From CALAED01 sp036378315 (lineage in GTDB: Bacteria > Actinomycetota > Actinomycetes > Streptosporangiales > Streptosporangiaceae): DNA of 64,000 nt. The notes below the pieces were generated by a model. The model had not been told where the DNA came from. It searched no databases and was given only the letters and a program-made list of their open reading frames with translations. The translations under genes and the position numbers were made by a program. The stretch spans positions 1 to 64,000 of the forward strand of contig DASUWU010000064.1 in assembly GCA_036378315.1 (NCBI GenBank). The letters run 5' to 3'. Below are positions 54,814 to 63,952 of the stretch, piece after piece (positions within the stretch are counted from its first letter, which is position 1; each line of letters begins with the position of its first letter).

Positions 54814-56439
54814 GTGACCGGGCGCGCCGCGGGCGGGCGCGACGCGGGCGGGGTGTTGCTCCTCGCGCTGGCCACGCAGCAGTTGCTCATGGCATACGAC
54901 TCGACGGCGATGAACGTCGCGATCTCCGACATCGTCGCGGACCTGCACACGACGCTCACCGGCGTGCAGTCCGCGATCTCGGTATACGCCCTCGTCATGG
55001 CGGCGCTCATGATCACCGGGAGCAAACTCGGCACCCTGCACGGGCACACCCGGATGTTCACGCTGGGAGCGGTGATCTATGGCACCGGAGCGCTCATCAC
55101 CTCGCTCAGCCCGGATCTCCCGGTCATGCTGTTCGGCTGGTCGCTGCTCGAGGGCGTCGGCGCGGCGTTGATCTTCCCGGCCATCTTCTCGATCGCGACG
55201 ACCGCCTATACCGGCGCACGGCGGACCCGCGCGCTGGCCATGGTGGGCGCCGCGACCGGGGTGGGTGCCGCGCTCGGGCCCATCCTGTGCGGCCTGATCA
55301 GCACCTACCTCACCTGGCGGGTGTCGTTCTTCATGGAAACGCTGGTCACCGCCGCCGTCATCGTGCTCATGCGGCGGGCGTTGGAGCCCCGGCGGGCGTG
55401 GCCGGCGGAGTCGTTCGACCTCGTCGGCGTCACGCTGTCCGCGCTCGGGTTCGGGCTGATCGTGTTCGCCACCTTGCTGATCGGCAGGTACGGCTTCCTG
55501 CTGGCCCGCAAAGACGTGGTCGCCTTCGGCCACACGGTCCTCGACGAGGGCGACGTCGCGCCCACGCCGGTGCTGGCGGCCGCCGGCCTGGCGGTCCTCG
55601 TGCTCTTCGCCTGGTGGGAGCGGCAGAGGATCCGCCGTGGCCGGGACCCGCTGGTACGGCTGGCCGTCCTGCGGAACCGCACGACGCGGGTGGGTTCGGA
55701 GGCGCTGGCGGCGCAGTTCCTCGTGACCGCGGGAGTGCTGTTCCTCGTACCGGTCTTCGTCCAGACCACGCTCGACTACGACGCGCTCGAGAGCGGGCTG
55801 ACCCTGCTGCCCACGACGCTCGCCCTGATCGTCGCCGCGGCGATCGCGTCGCGGCTCGTCGGCGCCGGCCGGGTGGGCAGGAAGCCGCTCATCGTCGCCG
55901 GCTTCCTATTGATCGCGGCCGGATCGGTGGTCGTGGCGTTCACTTTCGACCCGGACGGCTCCGGGCTCCGGCTGGCCCCGGGGCTGGCCGTCGCCGGTCT
56001 GGGGCTTGGCCTGTGCGCCATCCTGCCCGACCTCGTGCAGTCCTCGGCGACCGAGGACGCGGTCAGCGACGTGGCCGGGTTGTCGCGCAGCGCCTCCTAC
56101 CTCGGCCAGTCGGTGGGGGTGGCGCTCGCCGGCGCGCTGATGGTCGGCGTCCTCGTGGACTCCTTCGGCTCGGGCGTACGCGCCAGCGCGATCCTCGGCA
56201 CGGACCAAAAGGCCGCCGTCCAGCGGACCCTCGACACCCAGGTCCAGGCCACCGCGGTGAGCGACGGCCAGCTCGCGGCGGCATTGCGCGGGCGCGGCGT
56301 CACCGGTACGGCCGCGGCCGATCTCGTTCAGATCAACGCGACCGCTCGAGAGCGCGGGCTGACCGCCGCCGTCCTCGCCATGGGCCTGTTCGCGCTCATC
56401 GGGTGCGGTCTCGCCCTGCGTCTTCCCCGCCTCCGCTGA
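54814..56439 (+). CDS. MFS transporter, DHA2 (14-helix) drug exporter-like
   Basis: 541 residues with about 14 membrane helices. Family features are MAYDSTAMNVAISDIVADLH at the first helix, MFGWSLLEGVGAALIFP (motif C-like GVGAAL) and GAATGVGAALGPILCGL. A cytoplasmic insertion near residue 235-260 is large. It should export lipophilic or cationic compounds by proton antiport. The GTG at 54814 starts just before the first helix; a GTG at 54661 would add 51 Arg-rich residues with no predicted structure. TetR is the divergent neighbour. Its 3' end overlaps the convergent membrane protein gene by about 44 bases. Confidence 0.86.
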   Translation: MTGRAAGGRDAGGVLLLALATQQLLMAYDSTAMNVAISDIVADLHTTLTGVQSAISVYALVMAALMITGSKLGTLHGHTRMFTLGAVIYGTGALITSLSPDLPVMLFGWSLLEGVGAALIFPAIFSIATTAYTGARRTRALAMVGAATGVGAALGPILCGLISTYLTWRVSFFMETLVTAAVIVLMRRALEPRRAWPAESFDLVGVTLSALGFGLIVFATLLIGRYGFLLARKDVVAFGHTVLDEGDVAPTPVLAAAGLAVLVLFAWWERQRIRRGRDPLVRLAVLRNRTTRVGSEALAAQFLVTAGVLFLVPVFVQTTLDYDALESGLTLLPTTLALIVAAAIASRLVGAGRVGRKPLIVAGFLLIAAGSVVVAFTFDPDGSGLRLAPGLAVAGLGLGLCAILPDLVQSSATEDAVSDVAGLSRSASYLGQSVGVALAGALMVGVLVDSFGSGVRASAILGTDQKAAVQRTLDTQVQATAVSDGQLAAALRGRGVTGTAAADLVQINATARERGLTAAVLAMGLFALIGCGLALRLPRLR

Positions 56440-56953
56440 ACGCCGTGCCTCCATGGCCATCGCCGGCTCCGTCGCCGCTGATCTTGAGCCGCAGGCGGTC
56501 GGCCTCCTGTTGGACGGCGGCGAGCCGGGCGCGAAGGTGGGCGGTCGGGGGCTGGTCGGTCAGGTGCAGCTGCACCACCGCGATCGTGTGCAGCACCATG
56601 GTCATGATGACCGGGGTCTGGTCGGCGAGGATGAAGTACCACGGGCGCGGGACGCCGTCCCCGTACCGCGAATGGGCCACCGCCGAGACCGCTGACATCG
56701 CCGAGATCGACAGCACCGCCTGCTGCGGCAGCAGCAGGCCGAGCGTCACCGGGCGCGGCCCCCGCCGGACTGCGCCGACCGCAGCCATGGTCGCCACCGA
56801 AAACATGATCGCCGCGGTCAACAGCCGCGGCAGCCCTTCGAAGGCGTGCAGCGCCGTCGCGCCGAGCACCTTGCCGCTGATCAGCAGCAGGCAGCCCCAC
56901 GTGAGGTGCAGCGCCACGGCGCACCAGACGATCGCGACGGGCCGGACCTTCAC
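56396..56953 (-). CDS. Hypothetical four-helix membrane protein
   Basis: 185 residues. Predicted helices lie at about 8-27, 40-60, 72-92 and 108-128, followed by a Gly-rich disordered C-terminal tail (residues 150-185). The second helix begins RLLTAAIMF. Its ATG overlaps the upstream gene's stop by four bases, indicating an operon with the coiled-coil protein. No family known. The tail overlaps the convergent MFS gene. Confidence 0.6.
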   Translation of the reverse strand: MKVRPVAIVWCAVALHLTWGCLLLISGKVLGATALHAFEGLPRLLTAAIMFSVATMAAVGAVRRGPRPVTLGLLLPQQAVLSISAMSAVSAVAHSRYGDGVPRPWYFILADQTPVIMTMVLHTIAVVQLHLTDQPPTAHLRARLAAVQQEADRLRLKISGDGAGDGHGGTAFSGGGEDAGRDRTR

Positions 56954-57285
56954 TTGTCGAGCGGCCTTCGCGCTCCGCGGTTCGCGCGGGTCAAGTCGAT
57001 GCGTCCCGGCGGCCGCTCGGTGAGCGCGAGCAGGGCGTTGAGCCGGCCGGTCAGCCGGCGGTCACGTTCGTCCCACTCCCGGGTCAGGGTCTCGATGCGG
57101 CCGCTCAGCTCGGCCAGCCGGTGCTGCACCACGGAGACGGTCTGGGCCAGCTCTGCCATGTCGCCCGACTCGTCGGCCGCCGCGCGCGCCGCGACGCCCG
57201 CCCGGGACCGTGCGAGCCACAGCCACAGGGCGAGCACAGTCACCGCCGGAACCGTCAGGGCGGCGATCACGTATGCCAAGTCCAC
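56950..57285 (-). CDS. Hypothetical membrane-anchored coiled-coil protein
   Basis: 111 residues. One N-terminal membrane helix (about 5-25), then a coiled coil at 45-80 (AQTVSVVQHRLAELSGRIETL, shown here by its beginning AQTVSVVQHRL) and a short basic C-terminus. It resembles holin-accessory or phage-type spanin-like proteins in layout, but no sequence match is recognised. It is translated before the four-helix membrane protein. Function unknown. Confidence 0.58.
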   Translation of the reverse strand: MDLAYVIAALTVPAVTVLALWLWLARSRAGVAARAAADESGDMAELAQTVSVVQHRLAELSGRIETLTREWDERDRRLTGRLNALLALTERPPGRIDLTRANRGARRPLDK

Positions 57286-57496
57286 AATCCCCCCACGGAC
57301 CTTGGTACAGAGCCAGTGTGCTCCCCGTAACGCCTCAGGTACAGAGATCTGCCCATAATCTACGGCATGTGGCGGACCAGCCGCACCGGGTCACCGATCG
57401 GGGGCGACACGAGGGGGCGCCTCCGCGCCGGAACGACCCGGGTGAGTACTGTGATCAGCCAGAGCATGGCGGACCGGCCAGCCCGCGGAGGATCCG

Positions 57497-59104
57497 ATGC
57501 GCAACCAGCCGCTGGAAAGCCTCGTGCTCGGCGACGTTCTCCGGGCCCGGGCCGAAAGCCATCGGCGGGAGACGTTCCTCAAGTTCCGGGACGGCGAGAT
57601 CACCTACGGCGAGGTCGACGCGATGGCCGACCGGCTGGCGCGGGGCCTGATCGCCGCCGGCGTCGACCGCGGTGATCATGTCGGGGTGATGCTGCCCAAC
57701 GGGCCGGAGATCATCAATGTGATCTTCGCGCTCGCCAGGGTCGGCGCGGTCGCCGTGCCGATCAACACCGCGTACAAGGGCGAGCTGCTGCGGCACGTCC
57801 TCGCCGGCTCCGACACCTCCACCCTCATCGTGGACGGCGCCTACGCCGACCGGCTGGCGCCGATCGCGGCGCGGCTGCCCGGCCTGGGCCGCGTCATCGT
57901 GCGCACCGGGGGCACGGCCGGCGCGGGACTCGACGGGCTCGACGGCCTGGGCAAGCCGGCGATCGACATGTCGTGGCTGCTCGCCCACGGCGCCGAGCCC
58001 GTTTCGGCCCCGGTGAGCTTCGCCGACCTGCAGGCCATCATGTTCACCTCGGGCACGACGGGCCCGTCCAAGGGCGCGATGGTGCCGCACGCCCTGGCGC
58101 TCACCTGCGCCCTCGACTCGCTCGACTTCCTCGACCGGTGGGGCAAGACGGTGTACTGCCCGCTGCCGCTGTTCCACGCCGCCGGGCTGTGGGACGGCAT
58201 GATGTCGGCTCTGCTGTCGGGCGGCGCGATCGCGGTCGTCGAACGGTTCAGCGCATCACGGTTCTGGGACGACGTGCGCCATTTCGACGCCCAGGTCGCC
58301 ATGAGCGTGTTCTCGATGATCCCGATCCTGCTGAACAGGCCGCCCACCCCCCGGGACAAGGACCACCCGCTGGAGACCTTCTATATGGGCAAGTCGGTGC
58401 TGGACGAACCGCTGCTGAAGCGTTTCGGGGTGCGGTCGGTGGAGACCTACACCAGCACGGAGGTGGGCATCGCCACCGCCAGCCCGTACGGCGAGTGGCG
58501 GCTGGGCTCGTGCGGGCGGGCCCACGAGGAGCGGTTCGAGGTGGCGGTGGTCGACGAGATGGACCGGCCGGTCGGCCCCGACGAGCCCGGCGAGATCGTC
58601 GTACGCCCGAAACAGCCGTTCGTGATCACCACCGGCTACTACGGCGCGCCGGAGGCGACGGCGCGGTCCTTCAGGAACATGTGGTTCCACACCGGCGACC
58701 GGGCCTGGCGGGACGCCGACGGCTACTTCTACTTCCTCGACCGGATGAAGGACGCCATCCGCAGGCGCGGCGAGAACATCTCCGCGTTCGACCTGGAGTG
58801 CGAGATCAACCTCCACCCCGCCGTGCTCGAGTGCGCCGCCATCGGCGTGCCGTCCGAGCTCGAGGACGAGGACGTCAAGATCACGGTGGTGCTGCGGCCC
58901 GGGGCCCCGCTCGAGCCGGCCGAGCTGGTGGACTACTGCCGCGAGAGGCTGCCCAGGTCGATGGTCCCCCGGTACGTCGAGTTCGTCGACGCGCTCCCCC
59001 GCACTCCCACCGACAAGGTCGCCAAGTACCGCCTGCGCGCCGAGGGCGACCACGGGCTCACCCCCACCACCTGGGACGGCGAGCGGCAGGAGTACCGGAC
59101 ATGA
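57497..59104 (+). CDS. Acyl-CoA synthetase (AMP-dependent ligase)
   Basis: 535 residues of the ANL superfamily. The P-loop motif is MFTSGTTGPSKGAM (residues about 183-196), followed by YTSTEVGIA, TGDRAWRDADGYFYFLDR and RGENISAFDLE, and Lys near PTDKVAKYRL. The profile is near CaiC-like (crotonobetaine/carnitine-CoA ligase) or long-chain ligases. It activates a carboxylate as its CoA thioester for the catabolic genes that follow. First gene of the operon; 31 bases separate it from the next gene. Confidence 0.88.
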   Translation: MRNQPLESLVLGDVLRARAESHRRETFLKFRDGEITYGEVDAMADRLARGLIAAGVDRGDHVGVMLPNGPEIINVIFALARVGAVAVPINTAYKGELLRHVLAGSDTSTLIVDGAYADRLAPIAARLPGLGRVIVRTGGTAGAGLDGLDGLGKPAIDMSWLLAHGAEPVSAPVSFADLQAIMFTSGTTGPSKGAMVPHALALTCALDSLDFLDRWGKTVYCPLPLFHAAGLWDGMMSALLSGGAIAVVERFSASRFWDDVRHFDAQVAMSVFSMIPILLNRPPTPRDKDHPLETFYMGKSVLDEPLLKRFGVRSVETYTSTEVGIATASPYGEWRLGSCGRAHEERFEVAVVDEMDRPVGPDEPGEIVVRPKQPFVITTGYYGAPEATARSFRNMWFHTGDRAWRDADGYFYFLDRMKDAIRRRGENISAFDLECEINLHPAVLECAAIGVPSELEDEDVKITVVLRPGAPLEPAELVDYCRERLPRSMVPRYVEFVDALPRTPTDKVAKYRLRAEGDHGLTPTTWDGERQEYRT

Positions 59105-59135
59105 GCCCGACACCAAAGAGGAGGGGAGCGCGACT

Positions 59136-60377
59136 GTGAACTGGGCGGACACCGCGGAGGAGGCGTCGTTCCGTGCCGAGGTGCGCGAGTTCGTCCGCGA
59201 GCGGTTCCCTCGCGACTACCGGCCGGACACGGGCGCGGAGCAGAGCCTGGAGCCCGAGGACGTCTGGGGCTACAACTGGCCGGCCGACCGGGTCGCCGCC
59301 GACCCGGCGCGGCGAGCGGGCGCCCGCCGGTGGGCCGCGGCGCTCGCCGAGCGGGGCTGGATCGCGCCCGGCTGGCCGGCCGAGTACGGCGGCGCCGGGC
59401 TGTCGGCCACGGAGGAGTTCATCCTCCAGGAGGAGATGATGCGGGCCCGGGTGCCCACCGTGAACGGGATCGGCGCCTTCCTGCTTGGCCCGACGCTGCT
59501 CGCGCACGGCACGCCCGAGCAGCTCGCCGCGCACCTGCCGCCGATCGCCCGCGGCGAGCGGACCTGGGCGCAGGGGTTCTCCGAGCCGGGCGCGGGCTCC
59601 GACCTCGCCGCGCTCCGCACCCGGGCCGTCCGCGACGGTGACGACTACGTACTCAACGGGCAGAAGGTGTGGACGTCGCTCGGGCAGTACGCCGACTGGC
59701 TGTTCGTCCTGGCCCGTACCGATCCCGACGCCGAGCCGCGCCACCGCGGCATCACCTTCCTGCTGGTCGACGCCGCCACCCCCGGCGTCACCGTCCGCCC
59801 CATCACCGACATCCGCGGCGACGTCCCGTTCTGCGAGATCTTCTTCGAGGACGTGCGGGTGCCGGTCTCCTGCCGCGTCGGCGAGGAGAACCGCGGCTGG
59901 TACGTGGCGATGACCGCGCTCGGCTTCGAGCGGGCCGGCATCGGCGCGACGATCAAGTACGAGCAGGCCCTCACCGAGCTGGTCCGCTACCTCGGCACCG
60001 CGGACGGCCGCGGCTTCCTGCGCGGCGACGGCGCCGCCGCTTCGCTGCGCCGGGAGATCGCCCGCCGCTACATCGAGATCAGAGTGCTGTACAACCTGGC
60101 CCGCTACACGATGTCCAGGCAGGCCGCCGGCGCCGTCCCCGGCTACGAGGCGTCGGTCAACCAGCTCTTCAGCGCCGAGCTGCACCAGCGGCTGGCCCGC
60201 ACGGGGGCCGCCGCGTTCGGCGAGTCGGCCCGCCTGTGGGGGCGTGGCGGTGCCCCGCTTGACGCCGCCTTCACCCACCTGCGGATGGACGCGGTCGCCG
60301 CCACCGTGCTCGGCGGCACCGCCGAGATCCAGCGCAACGTCATCGCCACCCGCGGCCTGCACCTCCCCCGAGCCTGA
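59136..60377 (+). CDS. Acyl-CoA dehydrogenase (FadE-like)
   Basis: 413 residues of the flavin ACAD fold. Seen are WPAEYGGAGLSATEEFILQEE, here as WPAEYGGAGLS near residue 80, GFSEPGAGSDLAALRTRA, and the C-terminal LGGTAEIQRNVIATRGLHLPRA. The catalytic Glu near residue 240-250 cannot be located with confidence. It oxidises an acyl-CoA to the enoyl-CoA. A second ACAD follows in the same operon, and such pairs form heteromeric enzymes in steroid and terpenoid catabolism. Confidence 0.9.
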   Translation: MNWADTAEEASFRAEVREFVRERFPRDYRPDTGAEQSLEPEDVWGYNWPADRVAADPARRAGARRWAAALAERGWIAPGWPAEYGGAGLSATEEFILQEEMMRARVPTVNGIGAFLLGPTLLAHGTPEQLAAHLPPIARGERTWAQGFSEPGAGSDLAALRTRAVRDGDDYVLNGQKVWTSLGQYADWLFVLARTDPDAEPRHRGITFLLVDAATPGVTVRPITDIRGDVPFCEIFFEDVRVPVSCRVGEENRGWYVAMTALGFERAGIGATIKYEQALTELVRYLGTADGRGFLRGDGAAASLRREIARRYIEIRVLYNLARYTMSRQAAGAVPGYEASVNQLFSAELHQRLARTGAAAFGESARLWGRGGAPLDAAFTHLRMDAVAATVLGGTAEIQRNVIATRGLHLPRA

Positions 60378-60412
60378 TTCCCGAGCCCGCAACTCACCGG
60401 AAGGACGCGTTC

Positions 60413-61156
60413 ATGTACGAAACCCTCGACGTGCAGATCGAGGAACGGGTGGCCTGGCTGACCCTGAACCGGCCCGACAAGCTGAACGCCCTCACCCCGA
60501 CCACGATGCGCGAGCTGCGGACGTTCTGCGCCGAGGTCGACGACGACGAGGACGTGTGCGTCGTCGTCATGCGCGGCGCCGGCGACCGGGCGTTCTGCGC
60601 CGGCATGGATCTCGACTGGTCGGCCGGGCTCACCAAGAAGGAGCGGATCGAGCAGGGCCGGCTCGGCGAGAAGACGTTCGCCATGCTGGAGCGGCTATCG
60701 GTGCCGGTCATCGCGGCCGTGCACGGGTACGCCGTCGGCGGCGGGCTCGAGTTGGCGCTGGCCGCCGACTTCATCGTGGCCGCCGACAACGCCAAGATGG
60801 GCCTGGTCGAGATCACGCTGTCCGCGCGACCCCCGTACCGGCCGAAGATGACCGAGGACGGCGACCCTGACCAGCCGGAGTTCGGCGGCTCGGCGCCCGG
60901 CTGGGGCGGTGTCAAGCGCCTTCCGCAACGCATCGGCAAGGCGCGGGCCAAGGAGCTGCTGTTCACCGGCGTCCGGCTGGACGCCGAGCGGGCGCTGCGG
61001 CTAGGTCTCGTCAACGACGTCTACCCGGCGGAGGAGTTCGACAAGCGGGTCGGCGAGCTGGCCGAGCGGATCGCGGCGATGAACCGCTACAACCTCCGCC
61101 TGGTCAAGGAACTGGTGAACAACGAGTACGACTGGATCGAGCCGCACCCCAGTTGA
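60413..61156 (+). CDS. Enoyl-CoA hydratase family protein with an internal insertion
   Basis: 247 residues. The oxyanion-hole segments are RAFCAGMDLDWS and VHGYAVGGGLELALAADF; the usual second catalytic Glu lies in MGLVEITL. Between this and the normal PGWGGxxRLP element is an insertion of about 24 residues (SARPPYRPKMTEDGDPDQPE and FGGSA). This may alter the active site or add a partner surface. It is in the middle of the acyl-CoA operon and should hydrate the enoyl-CoA. Confidence 0.88.
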   Translation: MYETLDVQIEERVAWLTLNRPDKLNALTPTTMRELRTFCAEVDDDEDVCVVVMRGAGDRAFCAGMDLDWSAGLTKKERIEQGRLGEKTFAMLERLSVPVIAAVHGYAVGGGLELALAADFIVAADNAKMGLVEITLSARPPYRPKMTEDGDPDQPEFGGSAPGWGGVKRLPQRIGKARAKELLFTGVRLDAERALRLGLVNDVYPAEEFDKRVGELAERIAAMNRYNLRLVKELVNNEYDWIEPHPS

Positions 61157-61158
61157 TC

Positions 61159-61163
61159 GGAGG
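61159..61163 (+). promoter_or_regulatory. Shine-Dalgarno GGAGG deciding the VOC protein start
   Basis: GGAGG followed by four bases and the GTG at 61168 favours that codon over the TTG at 61153, which would overlap the preceding stop codon. Confidence 0.55.
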
Positions 61164-61167
61164 ACCT

Positions 61168-62118
61168 GTGCAGATCTACCGGATCGACCACATCGGCCAG
61201 GTGGTCCCCGAGCTCGAGCCGCAGGTGCGACTGCTGGAGGGCCTGTTCGGGTTCCGGCGGGTGCGCGCCTGGGACAACCCCGACGCGGGCTGCCGCGGCG
61301 TCCGGCTGCGGCTGCCCGCCGCCTGGGGCCAGTGCTGGGAGGTCCTGGCGCCGTCGGGCGCCGACTCGGCGGTGGCCGCGTTCCTCGACGCGCAGGGCGG
61401 GCGCGGCGGCCTCCACCACGTCGCCGCCGAGGTGCCCGACCTCGACGCCGCGCGCGCCGAGCTGGCCGGGCGCGGGCTGGCGCCGGTGGACGGCGGCGGC
61501 ACGGCCGGCCGGTGGCTGGAGACGTCGCTGTCGCCGCCCGCGTACGGCGAGGGAGTACGCTTCCGGCTGCGCGGGCCCGGCGGCCTCGGCATGTGCGGCG
61601 ACGACGGCACGGGCGGGGGCGCGGCCGGGAACGGGGGCGGGGACGCGTCGTCGCTCGGGATCGTGGCGATCGACCACGTCTGCCAGGCGTTCCACGACCG
61701 CGACGAGCTGGCGCGCTGGTACGCCGACCTCGCCGGGTTCGTCCAGGTGTGGCGCACCCCGGCGGACGAGCACCCGGACATGGCCGACCTCGTCATGAAC
61801 ATCCCGGGCTCGACCATCTGCTGGGAGATCATCATGCCGCGCGGCGACGACTCGTTCATCGAGCGGTTCCTCGACAGGAGCGGGCCGGCCGCGCACCACG
61901 TGACGTTCGAGGTCGCCGACTGGGACCGCGCCCTGGCCGCCTGCCGCCACCACGGCACGCCGACCTTCGGCGAGAACGAGGGCGGCACCGACGGCGCCGC
62001 CTGGCGCGACGCGTTCATCCACCCGAAGCACACCGGCGGGGTGCTCGTGCAGCTGTTCTGGGAGGAGCGCCCAGGCGTGTGGGTCCGCTCGGACAAGATC
62101 CCGCCGGGCCGGGAGTAG
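61168..62118 (+). CDS. Two-domain VOC (glyoxalase/methylmalonyl-CoA epimerase-like) protein
   Basis: 316 residues with two vicinal-oxygen-chelate units. The first has YRIDHIGQVVPELE and GGLHHVAAEVPDLD. The second has VAIDHVCQAFHDRDELARW and AAHHVTFEVADWDRAL, then HPKHTGGVLVQLFWEE, as in methylmalonyl-CoA epimerases. A disordered Gly linker (GGGAAGNGGG) joins them. An epimerase or isomerase acting on a CoA ester is likely. The GTG at 61168 has GGAGG four bases upstream. Confidence 0.85.
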   Translation: MQIYRIDHIGQVVPELEPQVRLLEGLFGFRRVRAWDNPDAGCRGVRLRLPAAWGQCWEVLAPSGADSAVAAFLDAQGGRGGLHHVAAEVPDLDAARAELAGRGLAPVDGGGTAGRWLETSLSPPAYGEGVRFRLRGPGGLGMCGDDGTGGGAAGNGGGDASSLGIVAIDHVCQAFHDRDELARWYADLAGFVQVWRTPADEHPDMADLVMNIPGSTICWEIIMPRGDDSFIERFLDRSGPAAHHVTFEVADWDRALAACRHHGTPTFGENEGGTDGAAWRDAFIHPKHTGGVLVQLFWEERPGVWVRSDKIPPGRE

Positions 62119-62172
62119 CCCGACCGCGACGCCGGAAACCGGAAACCGGCAGCCAGGAGGAGAACGGGAGCC

Positions 62173-63288
62173 ATGGACCTGACCCTCACCGAGGACCAGG
62201 AGCTCATCCGGGACGCCGCGCGGGAGCTCCTCGAGTCCCGGTGCGCGACGGCGGGCGTGCGGGCGATGGAGGACGACCCCGCCGGCTACTCCTCCGGGCT
62301 GTGGAAGGAGTTGGTCGAGCTCGGCTGGACCGGGCTCGCGCTGCCGGAGGCCTGCGGCGGTCTCGGCGCGGGCTTCCTCGAGGTCTGCCTGGTGATCGAG
62401 GAGCTGGGCCGCTGCCAGGTGCCGAGCCCGCTGGCGGCGACGGTGGTGGGCTGCGGCCTGCCCATCGCGAGGTTCGGCACCGACGAGCAGCGGGCCGAAT
62501 GGCTCGAGGCCATCGTGCGCGGCCGCGTCATGACCGCCGCCCCTGCCCGCTGGGACCGGGACGGTACCGCCGAGGTGACCGCGACGCCGGCGGCCGGTTC
62601 CGGCGACGGCTTCCTGCTCACGGGAACGGCCGCCTTCGTGCCGTACGCGCACGTCGCGGAGGACCTGCTCGTGGTGGCCGACGTGGCCGGCGGCGGCGGC
62701 CCGGCCGCGTTCCTGGTGGACGCCGGGGCCGCCGGGCTGAGCCTGGAGCCGCAGGCCGCGCTCGGCGCCGACCGCCCGCACCGGGTCGGGTTCGACGGCG
62801 TGCGCGTTCCGGCCGGCCGCGCGCTGCCAGGCGGCGCGGCGGCCGCCACGGCGATCTCCGCCTACGGTGCCGCGGCCACCTGCGCCGAGCTGGTCGGCGC
62901 GGCGCAGCGGGTGCTCGACATGACCGTGGAGTACGCCACGGAGCGCGAGCAGTTCGGCAAGCCCATCGGCGCGTTCCAGGCGGTGCAGCACCTCTGCGCC
63001 GACATGGCCATGGACGTGCTGACCTCACGGTTCATCGCCTACGAGGCCATCTGGCGGCTGTCGGCCGGCCTCGAAGCGGCGATGGAGGTGTCGATGGCCA
63101 AGGCCTGGGTGAGCGAGGCCGCGGAACGGGTGTGCGCCCGCGGCCACCAGGTGCACGGCGCGATCGGCTTCACCCGCGAGCACGACCTGCACCTGTACAC
63201 GAGGCACGCGATGGCGGCGGCGCTGCGGTTCGGCGACGGCGACCACCACGTCGAACGGGTCGCCCGCCTCCTCGACCTGCCCGGCTAG
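62173..63288 (+). CDS. Acyl-CoA dehydrogenase (second FadE-like subunit)
   Basis: 371 residues. N-terminal DLTLTEDQELIRDAARELLE and the C-terminal half with REQFGKPIGAFQAVQHLCAD and ARGHQVHGAIGFTREHDLHLY are typical of the smaller partner of a heteromeric ACAD; the FAD-binding and catalytic residues of both subunits often complement each other. The Gly-rich central region is looser than in the first ACAD. Last gene of the operon, 54 bases after the VOC gene. Convergent with the aldolase. Confidence 0.88.
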   Translation: MDLTLTEDQELIRDAARELLESRCATAGVRAMEDDPAGYSSGLWKELVELGWTGLALPEACGGLGAGFLEVCLVIEELGRCQVPSPLAATVVGCGLPIARFGTDEQRAEWLEAIVRGRVMTAAPARWDRDGTAEVTATPAAGSGDGFLLTGTAAFVPYAHVAEDLLVVADVAGGGGPAAFLVDAGAAGLSLEPQAALGADRPHRVGFDGVRVPAGRALPGGAAAATAISAYGAAATCAELVGAAQRVLDMTVEYATEREQFGKPIGAFQAVQHLCADMAMDVLTSRFIAYEAIWRLSAGLEAAMEVSMAKAWVSEAAERVCARGHQVHGAIGFTREHDLHLYTRHAMAAALRFGDGDHHVERVARLLDLPG

Positions 63289-63304
63289 AGCGAGCAGATG
63301 CCGG

Positions 63305-63952
63305 TCAGGATCCCTCTCCGGCGGGGTGGACGCCGTAGCCGGCGAGCTTGTCCCTGACCCGGTCGATCTCGGCGAGCGGCAGCAGGCGCGGCGTGCCGGC
63401 CGCGGTGGCGCGCAGGTACACCTCGCACAGCCACTCCAGGTGGACGGCCCGCGCGTAGGCCTCGGCCAGGTCGGCGCCGTAGGTGAGGGTGCCGTGGTTG
63501 CCGAGGATGCAGGCGGTGCGGCCGGCCAGCGCCTCGGCCATGTTGTCGGCCAGCTCGCTCGTGCCGTACGTGGCGTACGGCGCGACGCGAACCGGTCCGC
63601 CGAACAGGGCGACCATGTAATGGATCGGCGGTAGCTCGTCGGCGACCGTGGACAGCGCCGTAGCCGCCGGCGAGTGCGTGTGCACCACGGCCCCGGCGTC
63701 GGTGCGGGCGTACACGGCCAGGTGCATCGGCAGCTCGGTGGTGGGTGCCAGTGACGCCTCCACGGGGGAGCCGTCGAGGCGGTGGACGCCGACCGACTCC
63801 GGCGTCATCGCCTCGTAGTCGAGCCCGCTCGGGGTCACCGCCACCAGGTCGCCGACCCGGACCGAGATGTTGCCCGCCGTGCCGACGACGAGGCGGTCGA
63901 CGCGCAGCTTCCGGCAGTGGCCGACGATCTGGCTGCGCTGGTCTTCCAGCAT
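63305..63952 (-). CDS. Class II aldolase/adducin family protein (FucA-like)
   Basis: 215 residues. The zinc site histidines are in VVHTHSPAATAL (HxH) and the later GNHGTLTYG; the catalytic Glu is expected in SLAPTTELPMHL. The N-terminus has GTAGNISVR, typical of L-fuculose-phosphate aldolase and related enzymes. Substrate not determined. The ATG at 63952 fits family length. It is convergent with the acyl-CoA operon, 16 bases apart; not part of it. Confidence 0.87.
   Translation of the reverse strand: MLEDQRSQIVGHCRKLRVDRLVVGTAGNISVRVGDLVAVTPSGLDYEAMTPESVGVHRLDGSPVEASLAPTTELPMHLAVYARTDAGAVVHTHSPAATALSTVADELPPIHYMVALFGGPVRVAPYATYGTSELADNMAEALAGRTACILGNHGTLTYGADLAEAYARAVHLEWLCEVYLRATAAGTPRLLPLAEIDRVRDKLAGYGVHPAGEGS

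Noticed and set aside
56396..57285. Prophage lysis cassette (holin and accessory)
   Set aside because: No endolysin, integrase or structural phage genes are nearby; helix layout alone is not enough.
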